Of a DNA stretch of 9,857 bases, positions 1 through 7,471 are shown one piece after another. The number at the start of each line of letters is the position of its first letter. The first letter of the stretch is position 1. The position numbers and the translations under genes are program-made. Below the pieces are notes generated by a model that saw nothing but the letters and a program-made list of their open reading frames with translations, ran no database searches and was not told where the DNA came from. Origin of the DNA: Salaquimonas sp. (lineage in GTDB: Bacteria > Pseudomonadota > Alphaproteobacteria > Rhizobiales > Rhizobiaceae); assembly GCA_024639745.1 (NCBI GenBank), contig JAHEHW010000035.1:1-9857 (forward strand). Reading direction: 5' to 3'.

Positions 1-720
1 CGTCGCCCCGGCTTCCTGCATGTGATAGCCGGAGATCGAAATCGAATTGAAACGCGGCATGTTCTTCGAGGTATATTCGATGATATCCGCGACAATCCGC
101 ATAGAGGGCTCCGGCGGATAAATATAGGTGTTGCGCACCATGAACTCTTTCAGGATGTCATTCTGGATCGTTCCCGAAAGGTCTGCCTGGGAACAACCCT
201 GCTCCTCGCCGGCCACGATGAAATTGGCGAGCACCGGAATAACGGCCCCGTTCATCGTCATCGAGACGGAGATATCCTTGAGCGGGATACTGTCGAAAAG
301 GATCTTCATATCTTCGACGGAGTCGATTGCAACGCCTGCCTTGCCGACATCGCCCATAACTCTCGGATGGTCTGAATCATATCCCCTGTGGGTGGCGAGA
401 TCGAACGCGACGGAGACGCCCTGCTGCCCGGCGGCAAGCGCCTTGCGGTAGAAACGGTTCGAATCCTCGGCCGTCGAAAACCCGGCATATTGCCGGATCG
501 TCCACGGACGGCCCGCATACATCGTGGCTTTGGGCCCGCGGACATATGGCGGAAAACCCGGCAACGACCTAAGATGTTCGAGACCTTCCACATCTTCACG
601 GGTGTAAAGAGGTTTTACGTCGATCCCCTCCATCGTATGCCAGGTCAGTTCTTCGGGATCGCGTCCCTTGCGTTCCTTGGTGGCAAGATCGAGCCAGTCG
701 CGGGGCGGTTGCTTGGCCAT
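1..720 (-). CDS. scpA: Methylmalonyl-CoA mutase, N-terminal part (cut by left window edge)
   Basis: This enzyme converts (R)-methylmalonyl-CoA to succinyl-CoA using adenosylcobalamin, the last step of propionyl-CoA entry into the TCA cycle. I translated the frame by hand from the ATG at 720. It stays open for 240 codons to the window edge, so it is about one third of a protein that is usually 700-750 residues. The TIM-barrel substrate domain is recognisable from the motifs [13 protein letters not shown] (71-83), [17 protein letters not shown] (101-117), [10 protein letters not shown] (151-160), [19 protein letters not shown] (185-203) and [14 protein letters not shown] (226-239). Tyr78, Arg196 and His233 fall where Tyr89, Arg207 and His244 lie in the Propionibacterium shermanii catalytic subunit, so the visible active-site residues are intact. 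The cobalamin-binding C-terminal domain lies outside the window. The gene starts 14 nt after pccA with a GGAG-like ribosome site, which suggests cotranscription. Other symbols in use are mcmA and bhbA. Confidence 0.96.
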   Translation of the reverse strand, partial: MAKQPPRDWLDLATKERKGRDPEELTWHTMEGIDVKPLYTREDVEGLEHLRSLPGFPPYVRGPKATMYAGRPWTIRQYAGFSTAEDSNRFYRKALAAGQQGVSVAFDLATHRGYDSDHPRVMGDVGKAGVAIDSVEDMKILFDSIPLKDISVSMTMNGAVIPVLANFIVAGEEQGCSQADLSGTIQNDILKEFMVRNTYIYPPEPSMRIVADIIEYTSKNMPRFNSISISGYHMQEAGAT

Positions 721-734
721 AAATCGAACTCCGA

Positions 735-2753
735 TTACTCAAATTCCATGATCACTTCATCGACAGCGAGGCTATCGCCGGCAGCAACCTTGATTTTCGA
801 CACCACCGACTTCCGTTCGGCGCGAAGAATGTTTTCCATCTTCATGGCTTCGACCGTAGCGAGCGGTTGCCCTTCCTGCACTTCGTCCCCTTCCGAAACC
901 GCTAGCGAGACGACCAGGCCCGGCATCGGGCACAGCAACATTTTCGAGGTATCAGGCGCGACCTTTTCCTTCATCAGGTTGGCGAGTTCGGCCTCACGCG
1001 GGGTACGGCAGAAAATTCTGAGATCAGCGCCGCGATTCCGGATCCGATAGCCCTGCGTCTTGCGCTCGATCTTGACCGTTCGTTGGCGCTCCCCGATTTC
1101 TGCATCGATGAGGGTATCGCCCGGCGTCCATCCGTTCAGCTTGACCAGATCAGCCGATCCGCGATTGTCAGGCATGCCATGAGCGACCAGAAAATTCTGT
1201 CCGTCACGTTCCAGTCCGAGCGGGAATTCCCTTCCATTCACCTGGATGACCCAGTCGTAGCCGACCCAGCGACGATGATTTTCCAACGCGCCTGAAATAC
1301 GCGTCGCCCGCAGGTGATGGATATAATTGCAGACCGCGGCAATGGCGGCGATATCCCGCAAGGCGGTCTCGTCCGGATCGACGCCGGCAAAACCATCCGG
1401 ATATTCCTCAGCGATGAATGCCGTTGAAATGTCACCGGAGGTGAATTTCGGGTGCTGCATCACCGCCGAGAGAAATGGCAGATTGTGCCCAATACCCTCG
1501 ACCTCAAAGGCGTCGAGAGCATTGGCCATCGCCTTGATTGCGATCTTCCGCTCCTTGCCCCAGGTGCAAAGCTTGGCGATCATGGGATCGTAGAACATCG
1601 AGATCTCGCCCCCCTCGTAAACACCGGTATCGTTGCGGATAATGGTGCCGTCTTCGAGGCTGCCCTCTTCCGGCGGACGATAACGCGTCAAACGCCCGAT
1701 CGAAGGCAGGAAGTTCCTGTAAGGATCTTCAGCATAAAGGCGCGATTCCACAGCCCAGCCATTAAGCTTGACGTCACCCTGACGAATGGAAAGCGGTTCG
1801 CCTGCAGCCACACGGATCATCTGCTCGACAAGATCTATCCCGGTGATCAGTTCCGTGACGGGGTGCTCGACCTGCAACCGCGTGTTCATTTCGAGAAAAT
1901 AGAAATTCTTGTCCCCGTCGACGATGAATTCAACCGTTCCCGCGGAACAGTAATCGACCGCTTGGGACAGCGCGACAGCCTGTTCTCCCATCGCTTTTCG
2001 CGTAGATGCATCGAGAAACGGTGACGGCGCTTCCTCGATCACTTTCTGGTTGCGTCGCTGGATCGAGCATTCACGCTCGCCAAGATAGATGCAATTGCCG
2101 TGTTGATCGCCAAGAACCTGGATCTCGATATGCCGCGGCTGGGTCACAAATTTTTCGATGAAGATGCGGTCATCGCCGAAGGAGGATTTCGCTTCGTTCT
2201 TCGAAGACTGAAAGCCCTCGCGCGTTTCGGCATCGTTCCAGGCAATCCGCATGCCCTTACCGCCACCGCCGGCTGAAGCCTTGATCATTACTGGATAGCC
2301 TATCTCAGTCGCGATCTTCACCGCCTCATCGGCATCCTCGATCAGGCCCATATAGCCGGGCACCGTCGAGACACCGGCTTCGGCCGCGAGTTTTTTCGAG
2401 GTGATCTTGTCGCCCATCGCCTCGATCGCGCCGGTGGGCGGTCCGATAAAGGCGACGCCCTCCTTGGCAAGCGCGGCCGCGAATTCCGCCCGCTCCGACA
2501 GAAAGCCATAGCCGGGATGCACCGCTTCGGCTCCGGTCTGTCGGATGGCCTCCATGATCTTGTCGATCACGATATAGGACTCGGATGCCGGCGGCGGACC
2601 GATATGAATGGCTTCATCCGCCATCTTCACATGCAGCGCATCGCGATCGGCATCGGAATAAACCGCCACTGTGGAAATGCCCATGGCCTTCGCGGTTTTC
2701 ATGACCCGGCAGGCAATCTCGCCACGGTTGGCGATCAGGATCTTCTTAAACAT
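735..2753 (-). CDS. pccA: Propionyl-CoA carboxylase alpha subunit (biotin carboxylase plus biotin carrier)
   Basis: This subunit carboxylates biotin with ATP and bicarbonate and carries the carboxybiotin to the beta subunit, which makes methylmalonyl-CoA. At 672 residues it has the usual length for a PccA/MccA-type subunit. The biotin carboxylase N domain opens with [14 protein letters not shown] (4-17). The ATP-grasp glycine loop [12 protein letters not shown] is at 158-169, and [12 protein letters not shown] is at 227-237. The catalytic segment [13 protein letters not shown] is at 289-301, with Arg292 and Glu296. The biotin carboxylase C-terminal domain runs to about 450. A linking domain follows at about 470-590. 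The biotinyl domain at about 600-672 carries the EAMKM motif with Lys638 as the biotinylated residue. The paired pccB and downstream mutase favour propionyl-CoA as substrate. Methylcrotonyl-CoA carboxylase has a similar alpha subunit, but its usual partners are not seen here. The ATG lies 6 nt after the small membrane protein gene, with purine-rich sequence upstream. Confidence 0.95.
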   Translation of the reverse strand: MFKKILIANRGEIACRVMKTAKAMGISTVAVYSDADRDALHVKMADEAIHIGPPPASESYIVIDKIMEAIRQTGAEAVHPGYGFLSERAEFAAALAKEGVAFIGPPTGAIEAMGDKITSKKLAAEAGVSTVPGYMGLIEDADEAVKIATEIGYPVMIKASAGGGGKGMRIAWNDAETREGFQSSKNEAKSSFGDDRIFIEKFVTQPRHIEIQVLGDQHGNCIYLGERECSIQRRNQKVIEEAPSPFLDASTRKAMGEQAVALSQAVDYCSAGTVEFIVDGDKNFYFLEMNTRLQVEHPVTELITGIDLVEQMIRVAAGEPLSIRQGDVKLNGWAVESRLYAEDPYRNFLPSIGRLTRYRPPEEGSLEDGTIIRNDTGVYEGGEISMFYDPMIAKLCTWGKERKIAIKAMANALDAFEVEGIGHNLPFLSAVMQHPKFTSGDISTAFIAEEYPDGFAGVDPDETALRDIAAIAAVCNYIHHLRATRISGALENHRRWVGYDWVIQVNGREFPLGLERDGQNFLVAHGMPDNRGSADLVKLNGWTPGDTLIDAEIGERQRTVKIERKTQGYRIRNRGADLRIFCRTPREAELANLMKEKVAPDTSKMLLCPMPGLVVSLAVSEGDEVQEGQPLATVEAMKMENILRAERKSVVSKIKVAAGDSLAVDEVIMEFE

Positions 2754-2759
2754 GTCTTT

Positions 2760-3092
2760 CTACTCTCCCCCGAACACTTCCGGCTTGACCGCCTTCAATG
2801 TGATGCCGACCCCCATCGCGACCATGCTGGCGGTATAGGCAAACCCGATCAGCAGCAATGCGGTGTATCCGAAGCGATGGTGCGAACTGGCAAGCATGGT
2901 TCCAAGGCCATTGAAGTCGAGTTTAAGCAGGATTGCTGCCGCGATTACGCCTAGCGCCATGCCTACAAGCGCGCTCACAAGTATATGCCTGATCCAGTCG
3001 CGATGCTGGCCTTTCAGTTCGGCCCGCCGCGCCTCGGTCATTTTTCGCTTATCGGGCTTCCAGCCCTGATGATCAGGATCACGCTTGCTCAT
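2760..3092 (-). CDS. Small two-helix membrane protein in the carboxylase operon
   Basis: I do not recognise a family for this 110-residue protein. It begins with a charged, probably cytoplasmic segment of about 35 residues rich in Lys, Arg and Asp. Two hydrophobic stretches follow: about 37-57 (small and aliphatic residues, including a GMALGVIAAA run) and about 76-98 (LLLIGFAYTASMVAMGVG). The loop between them is short and contains a His-His-Arg. The tail is short and ends in VFGGE. This suggests an inner-membrane hairpin with both ends in the cytoplasm, although the orientation is inferred. There is no signal peptide cleavage site and no visible catalytic motif. Its ATG overlaps the stop codon of the SpoIIAA-like gene by 4 nt (ATGA), and its TAG stop lies 6 nt before pccA. 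It is therefore very likely translated with its neighbours. No strong ribosome site is close to the ATG, which fits translational coupling. Confidence 0.8.
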   Translation of the reverse strand: MSKRDPDHQGWKPDKRKMTEARRAELKGQHRDWIRHILVSALVGMALGVIAAAILLKLDFNGLGTMLASSHHRFGYTALLLIGFAYTASMVAMGVGITLKAVKPEVFGGE

Positions 3093-3478
3093 ACCGGCAT
3101 CGAATCTCCGTTTTCTCCCTTGAGCCAGCTCCGCGCCTCTTCTTCATGATGCGGCAGGTAGGACTTGATATCGAAACCGGGAATCAACATCCCCTCCCAC
3201 TGGGCGAAACTGCGGATCCATGCAGCGTCGGAAATAACCGCCGCCTTGTGAAAGCGCCGGATCAGCGCAAACAGGTCCGGCGACTTGCGCATCTCAACCA
3301 CCATCGCGCCGATCGTCGGCAATTCGAAATCGGTTATACGATAGAGCAGCCGCCCGCCCTCGATTTCGCTGGTCATGCCGATGAACTTGTCGAGTCCCTC
3401 TTCCATTTCGCCGGCGTCGATCTTGCCGGTGACTTCTATGACGAAAAGTCCGTCTTTCTCGCGTTCGATCTTGAGCAT
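3089..3478 (-). CDS. SpoIIAA-like (STAS-related) protein
   Basis: This 129-residue protein resembles the SpoIIAA-like family (Pfam PF11964), small soluble proteins with a STAS-type fold. It starts with beta-strand-like LFVIEVTGKIDAGEMEEGLDKF (about 11-32). The middle segment GGRLLYRITDFE (about 41-52) comes next. The C-terminal part is typical of the family: KAAVISDAAWIRSFAQWEGMLIPGFDIKSY, then HHEEEARSWL near the end. I see no Asp-Ser-Ser/Thr phosphoacceptor motif like that of true anti-sigma-factor antagonists, so a partner-switching role is not supported. The frame extends upstream to a TTG at 3514. I prefer the ATG at 3478 because AGGAG sits 7 nt before it and the family-like sequence begins there. 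The gene overlaps the following membrane protein gene by 4 nt. Its role beside the carboxylase is unknown. Confidence 0.82.
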   Translation of the reverse strand: MLKIEREKDGLFVIEVTGKIDAGEMEEGLDKFIGMTSEIEGGRLLYRITDFELPTIGAMVVEMRKSPDLFALIRRFHKAAVISDAAWIRSFAQWEGMLIPGFDIKSYLPHHEEEARSWLKGENGDSMPV

Positions 3479-3514
3479 CTGATGTCTCCTGGGTGATGTC
3501 GAATTCTGTCTCAA
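3471..3514 (-). promoter_or_regulatory. Ribosome binding site that fixes the SpoIIAA-like start
   Basis: On the minus strand the sequence AGGAG is followed by seven bases and then ATG at 3478. This is one of the clearest ribosome sites in the window. It argues for the ATG and against the upstream in-frame TTG at 3514, which overlaps the stop codon of the preceding gene. Confidence 0.65.
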
Positions 3515-3888
3515 ACCTCGAAGATTTCTTCGAAGGCCTCAGGAAAGCTTTCCCGCGCCTGATCCTCATTGATCTGAAGCAATGCCTCATAACTTTGCGG
3601 ATCGAATGGCGTCTCTGCCGGGATCACCTCGCGATTGAACAGCCAGGAAAGCCGTCCGGCATCGAGATTGCCGCGCTCGAAAGGCTCGTCACCGAAATGA
3701 TGCCACAACGAATGCAGAAACGCAGCATCCGCCTTGCGGTCCTGATCCGACCGATCCGCATAGCGCTTGCGCTCGATGATCTTCGTCGCGCCCTTCGGAT
3801 TCGCGCGCCGGATGGTGAACTGAAACCCCGTCCCCGGCAAGCCGGAAGGAAAACCGCGATGCTTCGTCATGTCGGGGAGCTTGGGCAT
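3511..3888 (-). CDS. Hypothetical protein between pccB and the SpoIIAA-like gene
   Basis: I do not recognise this protein of 125 residues. It looks soluble: no signal peptide, no membrane segment and no cysteine. The N-terminal part is basic with several Gly and Pro residues and a strand-like GFQFTIRRA segment. A highly charged stretch (KIIERKRYADRSDQDRK) follows, then an aromatic and His-rich segment containing LHSLWHHFGDEPFERG. The C-terminus is acidic and ends in EAFEEIFEV. The start is uncertain. A TTG at 3897 directly abuts the pccB stop and would add three residues. I chose the ATG at 3888, which leaves 9 nt after pccB. Another ATG lies at 3870. None of these has a clear ribosome site, so translation may depend on ribosomes finishing pccB. 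Position, strand and spacing support a real gene cotranscribed with the carboxylase. The function is unknown. Confidence 0.72.
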   Translation of the reverse strand: MPKLPDMTKHRGFPSGLPGTGFQFTIRRANPKGATKIIERKRYADRSDQDRKADAAFLHSLWHHFGDEPFERGNLDAGRLSWLFNREVIPAETPFDPQSYEALLQINEDQARESFPEAFEEIFEV

Positions 3889-3897
3889 CGCGATCAA

Positions 3898-5430
3898 TCA
3901 CAAAGGAATATTGTCGTGCTTCTTCCACGGGTTTTGCAGGTCTTTGTTTCGAAGACTTGCAAAGGCCCGGGCGATGCGCTTCCGGGAGGAATGCGGCATA
4001 ATCACATCGTCGATAAATCCCTTCTCGGCGGCGACGAAGGGGTTGGCGAAACGGTCTTCGTATTCCCTCGTCCGCGCCGCGATCTTGTCAGGATCGCCAA
4101 GCTCTGAGCGGTAAAGAATTTCAGCCGCGCCCTTGGCGCCCATCACCGCAATCTGCGCGGTCGGCCATGCGTAGTTGACGTCGCCGCGCAGATGCTTCGA
4201 CGCCATCACGTCGTAAGCGCCGCCATAAGCCTTGCGCGTGATCAGCGTAACCTTCGGCACCGTCGCCTCGCCATAGGCGAACAAGAGCTTTGCACCATGC
4301 TTGATCACCCCGCCAAACTCCTGGCTGGTACCCGGCAGAAAGCCCGGCACGTCTACCAGCGTCAAGATCGGGATATTGAAACAATCGCAGAAGCGCACGA
4401 AGCGGGCTGCCTTGCGGCTTGAATTGATGTCGAGCACGCCTGCAAGCACCAGTGGCTGGTTTGCCACGACGCCGACTGTCGAGCCCTCCATACGGATAAA
4501 GCCGGTAATGATATTCTTCGCGTAATCTTCCTGGAGCTCGAAGAAATCACCTTCATCGGCGAGCTTTGTAATCAGCTCCTTCATGTCATAGGGTTTGTTC
4601 GGGTTATCCGGGATCAGCGTATCAAGCGAATGATCGATCCGGCTCGCGCTATCGAAGAATGGCCGGTGCGGCGGTTTTTCCTTATTGTTCAAAGGCAGGA
4701 AATCGAAAAACCGCCGAAGCGCGGAAAGCGCCTCCACGTCATTGTCGAACGCTCCATCGGCGACAGAGGATTTCGACGTGTGCGTTTTTGCACCGCCGAG
4801 CTCCTCCGCTGTAACAACCTCATTCGTGACGGTCTTCACGACATCCGGGCCGGTGACGAACATGTAGGAGGTGTCTTTTACCATGAAGATGAAATCGGTC
4901 ATCGCGGGCGAATAGACTGCGCCACCTGCGCACGGGCCCATGATCATGGAGATTTGCGGGATCACGCCTGATGCCAGCGTATTCAACTGGAAAACATCGG
5001 CATAGCCCCCGAGCGACGCCACGCCCTCCTGGATGCGAGCCCCGCCGGAATCGTTCAACCCGATCACCGGTGCACCGCTTTTCATGGCCATTTCCATGAT
5101 CTTGCAGATTTTCTGCGCATGGGTTTCGGAAAGCGACCCACCGAACACGGTGAAGTCCTGCGAGAAGACATAAGTCATCCGGCCATTGATCGTCCCCCAG
5201 CCGGTAACGACTCCATCGCCTGCCATTTTCGTGTTGGCCATGCCGAAATCGGTGCAGCGATGGGTGACGAACATGTCGTATTCTTCGAACGAACCCGGAT
5301 CGAGCAGCAGTTCGATCCGCTCCCGTGCCGTCAGCTTGCCCTTTGCATGCTGCGCGGCTATGCGTTTCTCGCCGCCGCCCATCCGCGCTTCTTCGCGGCG
5401 CCGTTCCAGTTCATCGAGAATTTCTTGCAT
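3898..5430 (-). CDS. pccB: Propionyl-CoA carboxylase beta subunit (carboxyltransferase)
   Basis: This subunit transfers the carboxyl group from carboxybiotin on PccA to propionyl-CoA, giving methylmalonyl-CoA. At 510 residues it has the normal length, with two crotonase-fold halves. The N-terminal half contains [23 protein letters not shown] (26-48), [17 protein letters not shown] (92-108), [13 protein letters not shown] (125-137) and the oxyanion-hole loop [12 protein letters not shown] (165-176). The C-terminal half contains [23 protein letters not shown] (322-344), [13 protein letters not shown] (359-371) and [11 protein letters not shown] (399-409). Asp407 in GGAYDVM corresponds to the residue known as Asp422 in Streptomyces coelicolor PccB, which helps set propionyl- over acetyl-CoA preference. 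The C-terminus KKHDNIPL is family-typical. The ATG follows a G-rich ribosome site (GGGGGGAACAAG) and a 76-nt non-coding gap. Unusually for paired subunits, three small genes separate it from pccA. Confidence 0.96.
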   Translation of the reverse strand: MQEILDELERRREEARMGGGEKRIAAQHAKGKLTARERIELLLDPGSFEEYDMFVTHRCTDFGMANTKMAGDGVVTGWGTINGRMTYVFSQDFTVFGGSLSETHAQKICKIMEMAMKSGAPVIGLNDSGGARIQEGVASLGGYADVFQLNTLASGVIPQISMIMGPCAGGAVYSPAMTDFIFMVKDTSYMFVTGPDVVKTVTNEVVTAEELGGAKTHTSKSSVADGAFDNDVEALSALRRFFDFLPLNNKEKPPHRPFFDSASRIDHSLDTLIPDNPNKPYDMKELITKLADEGDFFELQEDYAKNIITGFIRMEGSTVGVVANQPLVLAGVLDINSSRKAARFVRFCDCFNIPILTLVDVPGFLPGTSQEFGGVIKHGAKLLFAYGEATVPKVTLITRKAYGGAYDVMASKHLRGDVNYAWPTAQIAVMGAKGAAEILYRSELGDPDKIAARTREYEDRFANPFVAAEKGFIDDVIMPHSSRKRIARAFASLRNKDLQNPWKKHDNIPL

Positions 5431-5506
5431 CTTGTTCCCCCCGATTGAATTTTTCTAGCACCGTCAAGGGCTCATCCCTATTCTACTGTCGTCTTGCTAC
5501 CTTTGG
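5431..5506 (-). promoter_or_regulatory. 76-nt gap before pccB, possible internal promoter
   Basis: This is the longest non-coding stretch in the window. It separates the valine/thiolase genes from the propionyl-CoA genes. On the minus strand it contains a TAGAAT hexamer (5480-5485) that could serve as a -10 element, but the matching -35 near the thiolase stop is poor. It also contains a TTGACG hexamer (5462-5467) with no good -10 at the usual distance. A short AGGG/CCCT stem is too weak for a terminator. The pccB ribosome site lies at the left end. A second promoter here is plausible but not shown. Confidence 0.25.
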
Positions 5507-6691
5507 TCATGCCCGCTCGATTGAAATCGCGGCACCCTCGCCGCCGCCGATACAGATCGCCGCAATACCACGCTTCAAGTCATGGCTTTCCAGCGCATTC
5601 AGGAGCGTTACGATTATCCGCGCACCGGAAGCGCCGATCGGATGGCCGAGCGCGCAGGCGCCACCATGAATGTTCAGCTTCTCACGCGGAATGCCAAGCT
5701 CACGTTCGGCCGCCATGGGCACGACCGCAAAAGCTTCATTGATCTCCCAGAGATCGACATCGTCCATCCCCCAGCCGATCTTTTCCATCAGCTTTTGAAT
5801 GGCCGGTACCGGCGCAGTCGTGAACCATCCTGGCGCTTGCGCGTGGGAGGCATGCCCGAGAATGCGGGCGCGAACGCCGGCGCCATCGGCTTCCGCCTCG
5901 CTTTCACGCATCAACACCAGAGCGGCAGCTCCGTCCGAGATAGACGATGAGTTCGCCGCTGTTACCGTGCCTTCCTTACGGAACGCCGGTTTGAGATTCG
6001 GTATCTTTTCCGGCATGGCCTTGCGCGGCTGCTCGTCGCTTTTAACGACAAGCTCGCCCTTCCGGGTCGAAAGTGTGACCGGAGCGATTTCTCGTTTGAA
6101 CCGGCCTTCCTTTTGAGCGGTCAGAGCGCCTTCCAGCGATCGGATCGCGTATTCGTCCTGTTGCTCACGGGTAAACTGGTATTTCTCCGCGCAGTCCTCG
6201 GCAAAAGTTCCCATCAACCGCCCGGGCTCATAGGCATCTTCCAGACCGTCGAGAAACATGTGGTCGACAACCTTGTCGTGACCGAGCCTCGCCCCGGCCC
6301 GCATTTTCGGCAGCAGGTAGGGAGCATTCGTCATCGACTCCATCCCGCCGGAAACGAGAACGCGGCCATTACCCGCCTTGAGCTGATCGAAGGCCATCAT
6401 CGTGGTCTTCATGCCGGACCCGCACATCTTGTTGAGTGTCGTTGCCGGCACACTTTCGGAAAGTCCTGCGGCAAAACCGGCCTGACGGGCGGGCGCCTGT
6501 CCCTGCCCCGCCGGAAGCACATTGCCCAGCACGACTTCGTCGACTGAACCGGCACCAATCTTAGCATCCTCGAGCGCCGCCTTGATCGCGACTCCACCAA
6601 GACTGGCAGCCGTTGCGGAAGAAAGCTCCCCCTGGAAACCACCCATCGGCGTCCGCGCTGCGCCGGCTATGACAATAGGCTGCTCACTCAT
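5507..6691 (-). CDS. Thiolase (acetyl-CoA C-acyltransferase)
   Basis: This is a thiolase of 394 residues, the normal length. Such enzymes either cleave 3-ketoacyl-CoA with CoA or condense two acetyl-CoA. All catalytic parts are present: the nucleophile Cys90 in [10 protein letters not shown] (86-95), the NEAFA motif, His350 in [16 protein letters not shown] (343-358) and the acid/base Cys380 in CIGGGEG (380-386). The N-terminus [16 protein letters not shown] is typical, and no signal sequence is seen. Placed between valine and propionyl-CoA genes, a likely job is cleaving 2-methylacetoacetyl-CoA from isoleucine into acetyl-CoA and propionyl-CoA. Acetoacetyl-CoA thiolase activity for ketone-body or polyhydroxybutyrate metabolism is an equally possible use, and the sequence alone does not decide. 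The ATG lies 9 nt after the enoyl-CoA hydratase stop, and the AGGA ribosome site includes that TAG stop codon. A 76-nt gap follows on the downstream side. Confidence 0.93.
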   Translation of the reverse strand: MSEQPIVIAGAARTPMGGFQGELSSATAASLGGVAIKAALEDAKIGAGSVDEVVLGNVLPAGQGQAPARQAGFAAGLSESVPATTLNKMCGSGMKTTMMAFDQLKAGNGRVLVSGGMESMTNAPYLLPKMRAGARLGHDKVVDHMFLDGLEDAYEPGRLMGTFAEDCAEKYQFTREQQDEYAIRSLEGALTAQKEGRFKREIAPVTLSTRKGELVVKSDEQPRKAMPEKIPNLKPAFRKEGTVTAANSSSISDGAAALVLMRESEAEADGAGVRARILGHASHAQAPGWFTTAPVPAIQKLMEKIGWGMDDVDLWEINEAFAVVPMAAERELGIPREKLNIHGGACALGHPIGASGARIIVTLLNALESHDLKRGIAAICIGGGEGAAISIERA

Positions 6692-6700
6692 CGTCTGATC

Positions 6701-7471
6701 CTATCGGTTCTTGAACTCGGGCGCACGCTTCTCGGCGAAGGCCGCCATGCCCTCTTTCTGATCGTCCGTAGCGAAAAGGGAGTAGAAAGCCCGTCGCTCG
6801 AAGTGAATGCCTTCGGCCAGTGTCGTTTCAAATGCCCGGTTTACGGCCTCTTTGGCGAGCATGACGGACGGGCGACCGAAACCGGCAATCGCCTTCGCGG
6901 CCGCCATCGCCTCATCCATGAGGTTCTCATGTTGAACGATCCTCGCTACCAGACCGGCCCGCTCTGCTTCAGCGGCATCCATCATCCGCCCGGTCAGGAT
7001 GAGATCCATTGCCTTGGCCTTTCCGACGGCTTTTGCAAGCCGCTGGGTACCACCCCAACCCGGAATGACCCCGAGCTTGATCTCCGGCTGGCCGAATTTC
7101 GCTTTATCGGAAGCGATAATGAAGTCGCACATCATCGCAATCTCGCAACCGCCACCAAGTGCGAAACCATTGACCGCCGCGACCATCGGCTTTCGTGTAT
7201 TGGCAAAAACCTCCCACCCGGATTGGCGGTCGTCGAGATACATTTCCATATAGCTCTTGGACGCCATCTCCTTGATGTCGGCTCCAGCAACGAACGCCTT
7301 ATCGCCGGCCCCGGTCAGAACAATACAGCCGATAGCATCATCGGCATCGAAGGCTGCGACTGCCTGAAGCAGGCCTTCCATTACGTCGGAATTGATCGCG
7401 TTCAGCGCTTCGGGCCGGTTGATGGTGACAACTCCGACGCCCTCTTCGATCTTTGTTTCGACGACAGCCAT
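6701..7471 (-). CDS. Short-chain enoyl-CoA hydratase (crotonase)
   Basis: This enzyme adds water across 2-enoyl-CoA double bonds. In this cluster it probably hydrates methacrylyl-CoA to 3-hydroxyisobutyryl-CoA, the step between the acyl-CoA dehydrogenase and the hydrolase. Tiglyl-CoA from isoleucine and crotonyl-CoA are other candidate substrates. The 256-residue length and motifs match the mitochondrial ECHS1 type: INRPEALNAIN (17-27), the oxyanion-hole region AFVAGADIKEM (59-69), NGFALGGGCEIAMMCD (101-116), FGQPEIKLGVIPGWGGTQRL (126-145) and LTGRMMDAAEAERAGLV. The two catalytic glutamates are present as Glu110 and Glu130, so hydratase activity is expected rather than isomerase-only or dehalogenase chemistry. 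Its ATG shares one base with the TAA stop of mmsB (TAATG), and a GGGGAGA ribosome site lies inside mmsB. Confidence 0.93.
   Translation of the reverse strand: MAVVETKIEEGVGVVTINRPEALNAINSDVMEGLLQAVAAFDADDAIGCIVLTGAGDKAFVAGADIKEMASKSYMEMYLDDRQSGWEVFANTRKPMVAAVNGFALGGGCEIAMMCDFIIASDKAKFGQPEIKLGVIPGWGGTQRLAKAVGKAKAMDLILTGRMMDAAEAERAGLVARIVQHENLMDEAMAAAKAIAGFGRPSVMLAKEAVNRAFETTLAEGIHFERRAFYSLFATDDQKEGMAAFAEKRAPEFKNR

Noticed and set aside
388..1050. 220-codon open frame on the plus strand across the pccA-scpA junction
   Set aside because: It is antisense to the biotinyl domain of pccA and to the start of the mutase, both confirmed by motifs. The translation looks like a shadow.
1452..2024. 190-codon open frame on the plus strand
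   Set aside because: It is fully antisense to the biotin carboxylase domain of pccA and has no recognisable motif.
3479..3514. N-terminal extension of the SpoIIAA-like protein to a TTG at 3514
   Set aside because: The extension adds twelve residues unlike the family and has no ribosome site. The ATG at 3478 has AGGAG at good spacing.
3493..4107. 204-codon open frame on the plus strand opposite the hypothetical gene and the pccB end
   Set aside because: Half of it is antisense to the conserved C-terminus of pccB. It would be the only plus-strand gene in a tightly packed minus-strand operon, so the minus-strand hypothetical gene is the better explanation.
5470..5482. AGGG/CCCT inverted repeat in the 76-nt gap as a terminator
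   Set aside because: The stem is only four pairs with a five-base loop, and no run of T follows on the minus strand.
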